A stretch of 64,000 bases of DNA from Verrucomicrobiota bacterium. Lineage in GTDB: Bacteria > Verrucomicrobiota > Kiritimatiellia > SS1-B-03-39 > UBA6053. Within the stretch, counting starts at the first letter, position 1. The number at the start of each line of letters is the position of its first letter. The DNA lies in the NCBI GenBank assembly GCA_020831625.1, contig JAFIGD010000006.1, forward strand, positions 62,001 to 126,000. The letters are read 5' to 3'. This document shows, one piece after another, positions 6,607 to 13,977 of the stretch. The notes below the pieces were generated by a model that saw only the letters and a program-made list of their open reading frames with translations, was not told the origin of the DNA and searched no databases. The position numbers and the translations under genes are program-made.

Positions 6607-8217
6607 ATGCCCTCTATGACCACACCACATTATTTTCTCCCCGAATGGATTGTTCCCTCCACCGAAACCCTTTCCACCGATCTCTGCATATACGGAGCCA
6701 CCTCCGCCGGCGTGATCGCCGCCAAAACCGCCCGCGAAAAAGGGCTGAATGTGGTGCTGCTTCAGCCCGGAAAATTCATTGGCGGCATGACCTCCGGCGG
6801 TCTGGGCTGGACCGATTTCGGCAAAAAACACGTCATTGGCGGGGCCTCCCGTCAATTCTATCGCGATGTCGGCGCCGAATACGGACTGGATGAAGAGGAA
6901 TGGCTGTTTGAACCGCATGTAGCCGAAAAGGTTTTTCAGTCCTACCTGAACAAACATCAGGTGGACCTCCGGCTGTGTCAGTTCCTGGATACGGTCAAGG
7001 TTGAGAATCAGCGCATCCGCGAGGCCCGTATGCTGGGCGGATTGACCGTGAAGGCGGACTATTTTATGGATGCCACCTATGAGGGCGACCTGCTCGCCAA
7101 GGCCGGCGTGACGCATCACATCGGGCGCGAGGCCAACTCGGTCTATGGCGAAACCATCAATGGTGTGCAAATCCGTCAGGGACATCAATTCACCGCGCCC
7201 GTGGATCCCTACCGTGTCGAAGGCGATCCCCGCAGCGGCACCCTTCCGGGTGTGCGCCAGGAGGATGCGGCGGTGGCCGGGTCGGGCGACAGCCTAATTC
7301 AAGCCTACAATTTCCGGATGTGCATGACCGATGATCCGGCGATCCGGATTCCCTGGGAAAAACCCGGGGGCTACGATCCCGACGAGTACGAGCTGGCCCG
7401 CCGCTGGTTCCGGCATCCCCAGCAGGGCTACAACGCGCTGCTGCTGCCGGACGAAGACGGAGAAACCGTGTTTCCTGGCAAATTCGATTATCTGATCCAC
7501 AAGACCCCCAACGGCTTTTTCAAAACCGACACCAACAACCACGGGCCGCTTTCCAGTGATTTCATCGGACGCAACTGGGCCTGGCCCGCGTCGGACTACG
7601 CCACCCGCGAAAAGATCTTCCAGCAGCACGTCACCTACCAGAAGGGGCTGTACTGGTTCATGGCCAATGACCCGGAAGTTCCTGAAAACATCCGCAAGGC
7701 CCATCACCGCTTCGGTCTGGCGGGCGATGAGTTCGCGGAGACCGGTCACTGGCCGAATCAGATTTACGTGCGCGAGGCGCGGCGGATGGTGGGCGATTAC
7801 GTGCTCAACGAGCACGACACCCAGCATCACCGCTTCGCCGAAGATCCGGTGGGAATGGGCTCCTATCAAATGGACAGCCACAACTGTCAGCGCATTATCC
7901 GGGACGGACAGGTGCTGAACGAAGGCGATGTGCAGCTCAAGCCCGCCGGCCCCTACCCGGTGAGCTACCGATCCATCGTTCCTAAACGGGGAGAATGCGA
8001 AAATCTGGCCGTTCCCGTGTGTATCAGCGCCTCGCACATCGCGTTCGGATCGGTCCGCATGGAGCCGGTGTTCATGGTCCTGGCGGAGAGCGCCTCGCTC
8101 GCGATTTCCATTGCATTCGAGGGAAAACAGCCCCTGCAGGATGTTCCCTACTCCCTCCTGCTCCCCCTGCTTCGGGAAACCAAACAGATCCTCACACAGG
8201 AAGACGCAAAAGTCTAA
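6607..8217 (+). CDS. FAD-dependent oxidoreductase (FAD_oxidored family)
   Basis: A 536-residue flavoprotein of the PF12831 type. The dinucleotide-binding strand-turn-helix lies at about 24-45 (DLCIYGATSAGVIAAKTARE), followed by GGMTSGGLGWTD at 59-70, a block typical of this family. The C-terminal part has the second FAD contact area (SASHIAFGSVRMEPVFMVLA). Such proteins are abundant in PVC bacteria and usually accompany carbohydrate-degradation loci; substrates are mostly unknown. No signal peptide is evident. It starts 39 bases after the toxin gene and converges with mscS with a 4-base overlap of the stop regions. Confidence 0.85.
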   Translation: MPSMTTPHYFLPEWIVPSTETLSTDLCIYGATSAGVIAAKTAREKGLNVVLLQPGKFIGGMTSGGLGWTDFGKKHVIGGASRQFYRDVGAEYGLDEEEWLFEPHVAEKVFQSYLNKHQVDLRLCQFLDTVKVENQRIREARMLGGLTVKADYFMDATYEGDLLAKAGVTHHIGREANSVYGETINGVQIRQGHQFTAPVDPYRVEGDPRSGTLPGVRQEDAAVAGSGDSLIQAYNFRMCMTDDPAIRIPWEKPGGYDPDEYELARRWFRHPQQGYNALLLPDEDGETVFPGKFDYLIHKTPNGFFKTDTNNHGPLSSDFIGRNWAWPASDYATREKIFQQHVTYQKGLYWFMANDPEVPENIRKAHHRFGLAGDEFAETGHWPNQIYVREARRMVGDYVLNEHDTQHHRFAEDPVGMGSYQMDSHNCQRIIRDGQVLNEGDVQLKPAGPYPVSYRSIVPKRGECENLAVPVCISASHIAFGSVRMEPVFMVLAESASLAISIAFEGKQPLQDVPYSLLLPLLRETKQILTQEDAKV

Positions 8218-9092
8218 CCGCCGCTGAGCTTCACGTTGGAGCTGCGCAAATGGAGGTCGCGCTGCGGGAAGGGAATTTCCACGCCGTTCTCACGAAAGGC
8301 TTTGTCGATCGCGTAATTCAGCTCGCTGATGACGAGGAATTTCATATCAGCCCTCGGGATCCAGCAAAGCAGCTCAAAATTCAACGAAGAGTCCCCGAAC
8401 TCGCGGAACAGAACAGAGGGCTTCGGTGCGGCCATCACTTTGGAATTTTTTTCCCCGGCCTCGATCAGCAGCCGGGTCACCCGCTCCACGTCCGATCCGT
8501 AGGCGACCCCGACGGGCACCCGGATCCGGATCCGGGGATTTCCATAACTGAAGTTGGTCACGTATTCATCCAGTAATTTGGAGTTCGGGACAATAATCGA
8601 GACATCATCCGGAGTGTTAATCACGGTCGTGCGCAGATTGATCCGCACCACATCCCCCCAAACTCCATCCAGTTCCACCCGGTCGCCGAGCTTGACCGGG
8701 CGCTCGATCAACAGAATGACACCGCTGGTGAAATTCGCGGCCAGATTCTGCAAGCCGAAACCAATCCCCACACCGATAACGGCGAACAACCCGACCAGGG
8801 CCCCCAGCGGAATGTTTATACTTTGGAGCCCGATGTAAATCCCGATGATCAAAATCACATAGTGCGTGAATTTGAGCAGGGCGTATTCCATGCCTTTGTC
8901 GAGTTTCAGCCGCTTAAAGACCCGTTTTCGGAGGATAGACCGCACCACCGCCGACAGGATCATCGCCACAATCACCGAGAACAACCCCACAACCAAATGA
9001 CTGAGGGTCACCCCGACGTTCTGAATATTAAACAGAACCACCTCGGTGTAAAAATGCCCCAGAGTTTCCCAGATCGATTCATTTTCCGGCAT
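8214..9092 (-). CDS. Small-conductance mechanosensitive channel (MscS family)
   Basis: A 292-residue inner-membrane channel. Three membrane helices are visible (about 28-50, 72-92 and 95-125). The third is the glycine/alanine-rich pore helix ending in GIGFGLQNLAANF, followed by the MscS β-domain (LIERPVKLGDRVELDG at 128-143, then VVRINLRTTVINTPDD, VPNSKLL) and the C-terminal αβ domain. Length is close to E. coli MscS (286). It would open under hypo-osmotic shock. Its promoter seems to sit directly against the ATG (see 9097-9127), suggesting a leaderless or very short-leader mRNA. Confidence 0.92.
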   Translation of the reverse strand: MPENESIWETLGHFYTEVVLFNIQNVGVTLSHLVVGLFSVIVAMILSAVVRSILRKRVFKRLKLDKGMEYALLKFTHYVILIIGIYIGLQSINIPLGALVGLFAVIGVGIGFGLQNLAANFTSGVILLIERPVKLGDRVELDGVWGDVVRINLRTTVINTPDDVSIIVPNSKLLDEYVTNFSYGNPRIRIRVPVGVAYGSDVERVTRLLIEAGEKNSKVMAAPKPSVLFREFGDSSLNFELLCWIPRADMKFLVISELNYAIDKAFRENGVEIPFPQRDLHLRSSNVKLSGG

Positions 9093-9096
9093 AGCA

Positions 9097-9127
9097 ATTA
9101 TAGTACAGACTTTGTGCGGAAATGCAA
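9097..9127 (-). promoter_or_regulatory. Putative σ70-type promoter for mscS
   Basis: On the minus strand, TTGCAT (9127-9122) and a perfect TATAAT (9102-9097) are 19 bases apart. TATAAT ends only four bases before the mscS ATG, so transcription would start at about the ATG and the mRNA would be leaderless. The spacer is 2 bases longer than ideal and no purine-rich ribosome site is present, in keeping with a leaderless start. Confidence 0.4.
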
Positions 9128-9279
9128 CAGGCTCTACCGCATTTCAAGGGATGTGCCCGGCGCACACCCTATACTTCAAATATGGATAATCCCTTGACTT
9201 ATAGGCCGGAATCAAAGAAAGTTGATTTCACAACTTTTATATTTCCCCAACTCAAAACCGTACAGCACAAGGAGCCACC

Positions 9280-9696
9280 ATGACGAACAATTCTCAAACC
9301 TCTGTCTATCCGAAATGGATTCGTGATCTTTCCCGCCTGCTTGTCCTTGTTTTTTCCCTTCAGGCAATGATTCCCCAGGTCTCGGCCGGATTTATCCCCT
9401 CCAGTATGATCGGCGTTCAGGACAGCCGCACCGCGGATCTTCAAACTGTGCAAACCGTGCTGGAATCGAAAATCGTCCGCCACCGGTTGCAGGAAATCGG
9501 ATTCACCGCCGAAGAAATCGAAGACCGGCTGGCTCACGCCAGTGACGAGGATCTGCACCAGTTGGCCATCCATTCCGAGAACGTTATGGCCGGCGGCAGT
9601 GTCGTCGAAGTGCTGCTGGTGGTTGTGCTGGTCCTCCTGATTTTACGTCTGGCCAGCGTTGACAACCCGGCGCTGGATTCCAGCGTGATCGCCTGA
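9280..9696 (+). CDS. PA2779-family membrane protein
   Basis: A 138-residue envelope protein. It has a long signal-like N-terminus (hydrophobic about 19-34, ending QVSAGF), a soluble α-helical middle (LQTVQTVLESKIVRHRLQEI, then TAEEIEDRLAHASDEDLHQL) and a second hydrophobic helix at about 107-124. This matches the layout of PA2779-family proteins from Pseudomonas and others, whose function is unknown. AAGGAG lies 6 bases before the ATG, the strongest ribosome site in this area. The next gene follows after three bases and encodes the partner peptidase that accompanies this family elsewhere. Confidence 0.78.
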   Translation: MTNNSQTSVYPKWIRDLSRLLVLVFSLQAMIPQVSAGFIPSSMIGVQDSRTADLQTVQTVLESKIVRHRLQEIGFTAEEIEDRLAHASDEDLHQLAIHSENVMAGGSVVEVLLVVVLVLLILRLASVDNPALDSSVIA

Positions 9697-9699
9697 CCA

Positions 9700-10251
9700 A
9701 TGAAACCGGCGGTTTGGCGGTTTCTCCGCCTCGGTAAAACAATCGGCGTTGTCCTGCTGGTCAGTCAAACCACCTTTGGCTGCGCCAGCCGGGCTCCGTC
9801 GGGGATCTCGCCAAGCCTGGATCTCAGAAAACAGTCCGACACCACCGATCACTGCGGACCCACCACCCTGGCCTCCGTGCTGATATTTCATGGGGTGGAC
9901 CTCCCGGAGGAAACCATCAGCGCCCGGATTTTCAGCCCCACCGCCAGAGGCGTGCTGATCACCGACCTCGCGCGGGTGGCCCGGGAACACGGGTTTTCAG
10001 CCGACATGCGCACCGGAACCCTCGCAGATCTTGAGGAGACCGTTAACCGTGGACTTCCTCCCATCGTTTTGCTGGATTTAGGCCTGGGCACCCGCCGGGT
10101 CCCCCACTTCACCGCCGTCACCGGAATCACCGAAAACGGTGTCTTTGTCATAGGGCAATCCCCGGCCGATGATTTTATCCCCCTTCGACTGTTTAACCGA
10201 CAATGGAACCGAACCGAAAACCAATTCCTGCTTCTCTCGCCCTCGTCCTGA
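9700..10251 (+). CDS. PA2778-like C39-type cysteine peptidase, lipoprotein
   Basis: A 183-residue protein with a signal peptide and a probable lipobox Cys at C28 (TTFGC). The papain-like core shows the catalytic Cys in DHCGPTTLASVL (C52), an upstream Gln (Q45) as possible oxyanion residue, and the catalytic His in VPHFTAV (H136). The C39-like fold cleaves after double glycine in bacteriocin exporters, but PA2778-type proteins are stand-alone and their substrates unknown. The neighbouring PA2779-like protein is a candidate partner. The next gene, a TPR lipoprotein, overlaps it by 49 bases; as I recall, PA2778-type proteins elsewhere carry peptidase and TPR parts in one chain. Confidence 0.78.
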   Translation: MKPAVWRFLRLGKTIGVVLLVSQTTFGCASRAPSGISPSLDLRKQSDTTDHCGPTTLASVLIFHGVDLPEETISARIFSPTARGVLITDLARVAREHGFSADMRTGTLADLEETVNRGLPPIVLLDLGLGTRRVPHFTAVTGITENGVFVIGQSPADDFIPLRLFNRQWNRTENQFLLLSPSS

Positions 10252-10706
10252 CGGCCACGCTGATCGGCTTCTTCACCGCCGGCTGCGCCACGCGAAGGTA
10301 TACCGACCCCCTGAGCCCGGAGGAGCGGATCAATCTGGGTGTGGCCTATGAGCAGCGGGGAGATTTGCAGCTCGCGCTGCGCGAATATCAGCGGGCCGAA
10401 CAGGGTGGCCTCCGCGCCACCGCCTTGACGTACCAGGGCAATGTGCATGCGGCCCTTGGCAATCCCCGTGAGGCGGAAAAAGCTTACCGCGCGGCGCTCA
10501 AACACGACCCGGAGCAATTGACCGCCCTCAACAACCTGGCATGGCTGCTGGCCTCCGAGTTTGGAAAGGTTGAAGAAGCGCTGCTTCTCATTCACCAGGC
10601 ACTGGCATTCAACCCGGAACCGCCGAATGCTTTCAAACAAACCCTGGAAAATATTCGGTTGATGCTGGACGGAAAAAATTCACCCTCACCCGCTCAAAGC
10701 CAATGA
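10203..10706 (+). CDS. TPR-repeat lipoprotein
   Basis: A 167-residue protein with a signal peptide ending at a probable lipobox (FFTAGC, C28) and about three tetratricopeptide units between residues 40 and 150 (NLGVAYEQRGDLQLALREY, TYQGNVHAALGNPREAEKAY, NNLAWLLASEFGKVEEALLL). TPRs mediate protein-protein contacts, here probably at the periplasmic face of a membrane. Its first 49 bases overlap the end of the C39-type peptidase gene in another frame, and its stop overlaps the next start by four bases, so translation of the four genes is probably coupled. Confidence 0.82.
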   Translation: MEPNRKPIPASLALVLTATLIGFFTAGCATRRYTDPLSPEERINLGVAYEQRGDLQLALREYQRAEQGGLRATALTYQGNVHAALGNPREAEKAYRAALKHDPEQLTALNNLAWLLASEFGKVEEALLLIHQALAFNPEPPNAFKQTLENIRLMLDGKNSPSPAQSQ

Positions 10707-12013
10707 CTCCCGAAAAAAAACCCGCCTCTCCGGTGATACTGAAACGAATCGGCATTATCATCGGCACCGTCGCGCTCACCCTCGCCGGGAGTCTGTTCTA
10801 TTTTAACGCCAGGCCCGAAAGCAAACGGGTACTTATCCTCCCTGAAGATGTTCCACCCGTGCAATCCGAGGCGTTTGAACGTTTGCTGGAGGCTTATGCC
10901 GGCAATCGAATGGTCGACGGAAACAGCATTACCCCTTTAAAAAACGGGGATGAGATTTTTCCCGCGAAACTGGACGCGATCGCGGGGGCGGAAGCATCCA
11001 TCTGCCTGGAGATCTATGAGTTCTGGGGCGAAAACGTCGCCGGGCGGATTACCGATGCCCTTATTGAGCGTGCGGAAAACGGGGTGCGGGTTCATGTTTT
11101 GCTCGATTATTTCGGATCGATCCCGGCCGACCCGGATAAATTCACCCGGATGGAGGACGCCGGCATTGAGCTGTTCCGCTGGCGGGAGGCCTCCTGGTAC
11201 CACAGCGGCCGGTTCAATCATCGAACGCACCGGAAATTAATGATACTCGACGGCCGTGTCGGCTTCATCGGCGGTGCGAATATGGGGGATGACTGGTGGA
11301 AAACCGATGGCGGGGGACGTCCCAAATATCGGGACAACCATTTTAAATTCACCGGCCCCGTCGTCAGTCAACTGCAGGCTGCGTTTATGGACAACTGGCT
11401 GCGGGCCGCAAACGAAATCCTTCTCAGTGACACGTATTTTCCCGAACCTGAGCCCGCGGGCGATCACCGCGCCCAGGTGATCATCAGTTCGCCTTCGGAT
11501 GGACAGAAACGGATTCGCACCTTCCTTCTGCTTGCGTTCGGAGCCGCCCGGGAGTCGATTTTCATTCAAACCGCCTATTTTTATCCGGATCCGATCATAA
11601 AGCAGTCCCTGAAAGACGCGGTGCAAAGAGGCGTTGAGGTAAAACTGATCGTCCCCGGCGAAAAGACCGGAGAAAACATTGTCCGGTTCGCCTCCCGGAA
11701 CCGCTGGGGGCCTTTGCTTGAGGCGGGAATTAAACTTTTCGAATACGAACCCACCCGTTTTCATTCAAAGCTGTTCATTATTGATGATCATCTTGTCTCG
11801 CTGGGCTCCACCAATTTCGACAACCGCTCGTTTCGGATCAATGACGAAGCCAACGTGAATATCCTGTGTTCCGATTTTGGGTCCCGAATGCGGCAACTCT
11901 TCGATCAGGATCTGGAGTCCTCGGAGAAAATCACCTATGAAACATGGAAATCCCGCCCCTGGTGGGAACGGGGACTCGGGATCATCGGAAACGCAATTGG
12001 ACCCCAGCTCTAA
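10703..12013 (+). CDS. Phospholipase D-family enzyme, cardiolipin-synthase-like
   Basis: A 436-residue protein with an N-terminal membrane anchor (about 14-35) and two HKD motifs: H176-K178-D183 (HRKLMILD) and H354-K356-D361 (HSKLFIID), each followed by the GG/GSxN block (GGAN; GSTN). This is the arrangement of cardiolipin synthases ClsA/B/C, which join two phosphatidylglycerols or use PG with PE. It has one anchor instead of the two helices of ClsA, closer to ClsB/ClsC. It starts within the TPR lipoprotein stop (ATGA) and converges with the FGE-like gene by four bases. pgsA, which supplies PG, lies in the next block. Confidence 0.85.
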   Translation: MTPEKKPASPVILKRIGIIIGTVALTLAGSLFYFNARPESKRVLILPEDVPPVQSEAFERLLEAYAGNRMVDGNSITPLKNGDEIFPAKLDAIAGAEASICLEIYEFWGENVAGRITDALIERAENGVRVHVLLDYFGSIPADPDKFTRMEDAGIELFRWREASWYHSGRFNHRTHRKLMILDGRVGFIGGANMGDDWWKTDGGGRPKYRDNHFKFTGPVVSQLQAAFMDNWLRAANEILLSDTYFPEPEPAGDHRAQVIISSPSDGQKRIRTFLLLAFGAARESIFIQTAYFYPDPIIKQSLKDAVQRGVEVKLIVPGEKTGENIVRFASRNRWGPLLEAGIKLFEYEPTRFHSKLFIIDDHLVSLGSTNFDNRSFRINDEANVNILCSDFGSRMRQLFDQDLESSEKITYETWKSRPWWERGLGIIGNAIGPQL

Positions 12014-12681
12014 TCCGCCTCCAACAGCACCCGCATGCCGACATCCGCATCCCGATACGCCTCCGGCGGAAGCACCGAAAAGGAAAGCGCCAAGGTTTCA
12101 GGGTTCCGCTCCGACCAGGCGCTGCCGATGACCCGCCCCTCCCGCGTCCATTCCCACAGCCCCCCGGCCAGATCGCGGAAGCCGTAACCCGTGCGGGGCC
12201 CCGCGTTTCGCGGAGCCCGTTGACCTGCGAAATGAAGGCCCCGGGGAGGATTCTCCAGCCCGAATCCCCAGGGAACCTCCGCGCTGTCGATTCCGCCGCG
12301 GGCAGCGGTCCGCCACTCCTCCAGTGCCGGGAGACGCGCGGAATATCCGCTGAGTTCTGTCAGGCGGTCACATACGGCGCGGGCCTCCGCCAGTGAGACC
12401 GTCGCCGAAATCCCCCGCCCCGAAGTGTTTACCCCCAAAGCCCGGGCCTCCGCGTTTGTCAGCTCACGCTCTCCCAGCCAAAAACGGATGCGTCCCTCTT
12501 CATCCGGCACCCCCAGAAACCGCATGACCGATCCGTCCGGCAGCGGTATGTTTTTCTGCGGAATTAATGCCGCCCCGAGCGGAAGAAAGGTTTTCCAGTC
12601 GGTTTCCGACGGTCGGAATCCAAGGGCCAGGAGGCTTCCGAGAATCGGAAACAGGATCCAGACCGGACGGAAACGGTTCAT
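12010..12681 (-). CDS. FGE/SUMF1-like domain protein with N-terminal anchor
   Basis: A 223-residue protein. A hydrophobic N-terminus (about 5-21) acts as signal or anchor; the rest resembles the formylglycine-generating-enzyme-sulfatase (SUMF1) fold: RELTNAEAR, VSLAEARAVCDRLTELSGYS, ARLPALEEWRTAARGG, GLWEWTREG and GMRVLLEAD. It is shorter than catalytic FGEs (about 280-300), and only one Cys lies in the middle of the domain. The paired active-site Cys near the C-terminus of true FGEs is absent, so it is probably a binding or structural variant. The ATG at 12681 overlaps the preceding stop by four bases. A TTCCGAC/GTCGGAA palindrome lies in its coding sequence near the N-terminus. Confidence 0.68.
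   Translation of the reverse strand: MNRFRPVWILFPILGSLLALGFRPSETDWKTFLPLGAALIPQKNIPLPDGSVMRFLGVPDEEGRIRFWLGERELTNAEARALGVNTSGRGISATVSLAEARAVCDRLTELSGYSARLPALEEWRTAARGGIDSAEVPWGFGLENPPRGLHFAGQRAPRNAGPRTGYGFRDLAGGLWEWTREGRVIGSAWSERNPETLALSFSVLPPEAYRDADVGMRVLLEAD
12603..12618. repeat. Palindromic TTCCGAC-N-GTCGGAA element inside a coding region
   Basis: TTTCCGACGGTCGGAA has 7-bp arms around one base and is identical in core to the element at 5825-5842. It lies inside the FGE-like gene, where it encodes FRPSE just after the membrane segment. It is a single copy; an imperfect TTTTCCAGTCGG immediately before it might be a decayed second arm. Confidence 0.7.
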
Positions 12682-13094
12682 CCCATTTGCGGCGGCTGCT
12701 GGTTCTGCTGCACCTGGGCCACACGCAGGGGATAGCTGAGTCTCAGGCGGTCCTCGAGGTAAATTTCGATCCAATACGTGCCCGGCTCGGTGAATTCCAC
12801 ATTCAGAAACAGTTCCACATTCGTCGCGGTGGCGAATTCATCATTCAGGCGGACCGGTATGGATTTTCCCTGCAAAAGCACAGTCTCCCGGTCGGGCTTG
12901 AGCACTTTGGTGGTCTGGGTGAATTGTCCCTGGCCGCTGCACCAGCGGTTCACGGTGCAAAGCCGCGGATAGCGCAGCGGGAAATTCGGGCTGGCCACGG
13001 CGTCAAACAGACCGATCAGAATAAATTTTCCGTTTCGTTCCTGACGGACATCATCGCAAAGCAGGCTGGACTGGAGGTCGGGTTGTACATTCAT
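12678..13094 (-). CDS. DUF6941-like protein
   Basis: A 138-residue soluble protein of β-rich character. Features resembling DUF6941 are the SSLLCDDVRQERNGKFILIG start, FDAVASPNFP, and a later β-sandwich-like part (VELFLNVEFTEPGTYWIEIY). The function of that family is unknown. The frame is open upstream to 13220, but that extension reads through the tRNA-Phe gene, so the ATG at 13094 was chosen. It overlaps the FGE-like gene by four bases and probably forms a two-gene unit with it downstream of the tRNA. Confidence 0.65.
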   Translation of the reverse strand: MNVQPDLQSSLLCDDVRQERNGKFILIGLFDAVASPNFPLRYPRLCTVNRWCSGQGQFTQTTKVLKPDRETVLLQGKSIPVRLNDEFATATNVELFLNVEFTEPGTYWIEIYLEDRLRLSYPLRVAQVQQNQQPPQMG

Positions 13095-13159
13095 GCGGGA
13101 ACCGCTAACACGTACAAAGGAGGGGTGCCACTTAAAACCGCGTTTCCGGGCAAAAAAAG

Positions 13160-13235
<76 letters not shown>

Positions 13236-13290
13236 ACCTCAAAAGGGGATACTGTTCAGGGTGTACGGCCCTTCAAAATTGAGACGAGCT

Positions 13291-13977
13291 TCATAGCCTC
13301 TCTTGTGGCGGATTGTCAATCTCCTCTTGCGAGTTTTTTTCGGCCTCCGCCTCCCCGGCTTCAGGTGATTCCGTTTCCGGGGGACTTTCCGCCTGGGGCG
13401 GTTTGATCCAGCCCAGTTCAAGGGCCACCTCCTGTTGGACCGCCGCGATCTGATCCAGGGTCAGTTTGGGATCCTGAATCATATACGTTTCCCCGCCGTC
13501 TTTTTTCTCATAAATCCGGATCAGGCCGCCATCCACATCCTGGAGCGTGCCCCGTTCGATAAAAATGCGTTTACGCTCCAGCATTAACGCCAGAATATAA
13601 ATAGTGTTGGCGGTGGCGGCATCCTTGCGCTCCAGCAAATCCTGCAAAAGTTCCTCCGCGTTTTCCTCCCGGAACGGCGGTTCTTTTTTGGGCGCGGGTT
13701 TCCGGTATTTCGTTTTCCAGTGGAACATTGCGGCGGCGGCCAATTCCGGACTCCACTCTTCCCGGCGGTAATCCTCGCGGGCGATCCCTTCCGGATGCCG
13801 GACCAGCCGGGAACAAATCACCTCCCCCTCTTCAAAAGGAACCTGACTGGCAAAGCTGTGATGCGCACGGGCGCGCACCTCCCAGGCGCCCCCGGCAACA
13901 GGAGGTAAAACAGTGGCAACGGATCGGGAGGGGGCGGGCAGGCTCAATTGGATTTCCTTTCGACGGCGGGGGTTCAT
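13291..13977 (-). CDS. Hypothetical protein, basic/proline-acidic tail
   Basis: A 228-residue protein that I do not recognise. There is no signal peptide or membrane helix. The middle (residues about 85-180) looks folded and contains an α-helical part (ATANTIYILALMLERKRIFI) and a β-strand pair (GGLIRIYEKKDGGETYMIQD) resembling a small ligand- or partner-binding module; the last 40 residues are acidic and proline-rich, likely disordered. Its ATG overlaps the stop of the TPR gene by four bases, so the two are translationally coupled. Context suggests an accessory to the TPR/ExbBD unit, but this is inference. Confidence 0.7.
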   Translation of the reverse strand: MNPRRRKEIQLSLPAPSRSVATVLPPVAGGAWEVRARAHHSFASQVPFEEGEVICSRLVRHPEGIAREDYRREEWSPELAAAAMFHWKTKYRKPAPKKEPPFREENAEELLQDLLERKDAATANTIYILALMLERKRIFIERGTLQDVDGGLIRIYEKKDGGETYMIQDPKLTLDQIAAVQQEVALELGWIKPPQAESPPETESPEAGEAEAEKNSQEEIDNPPQERL

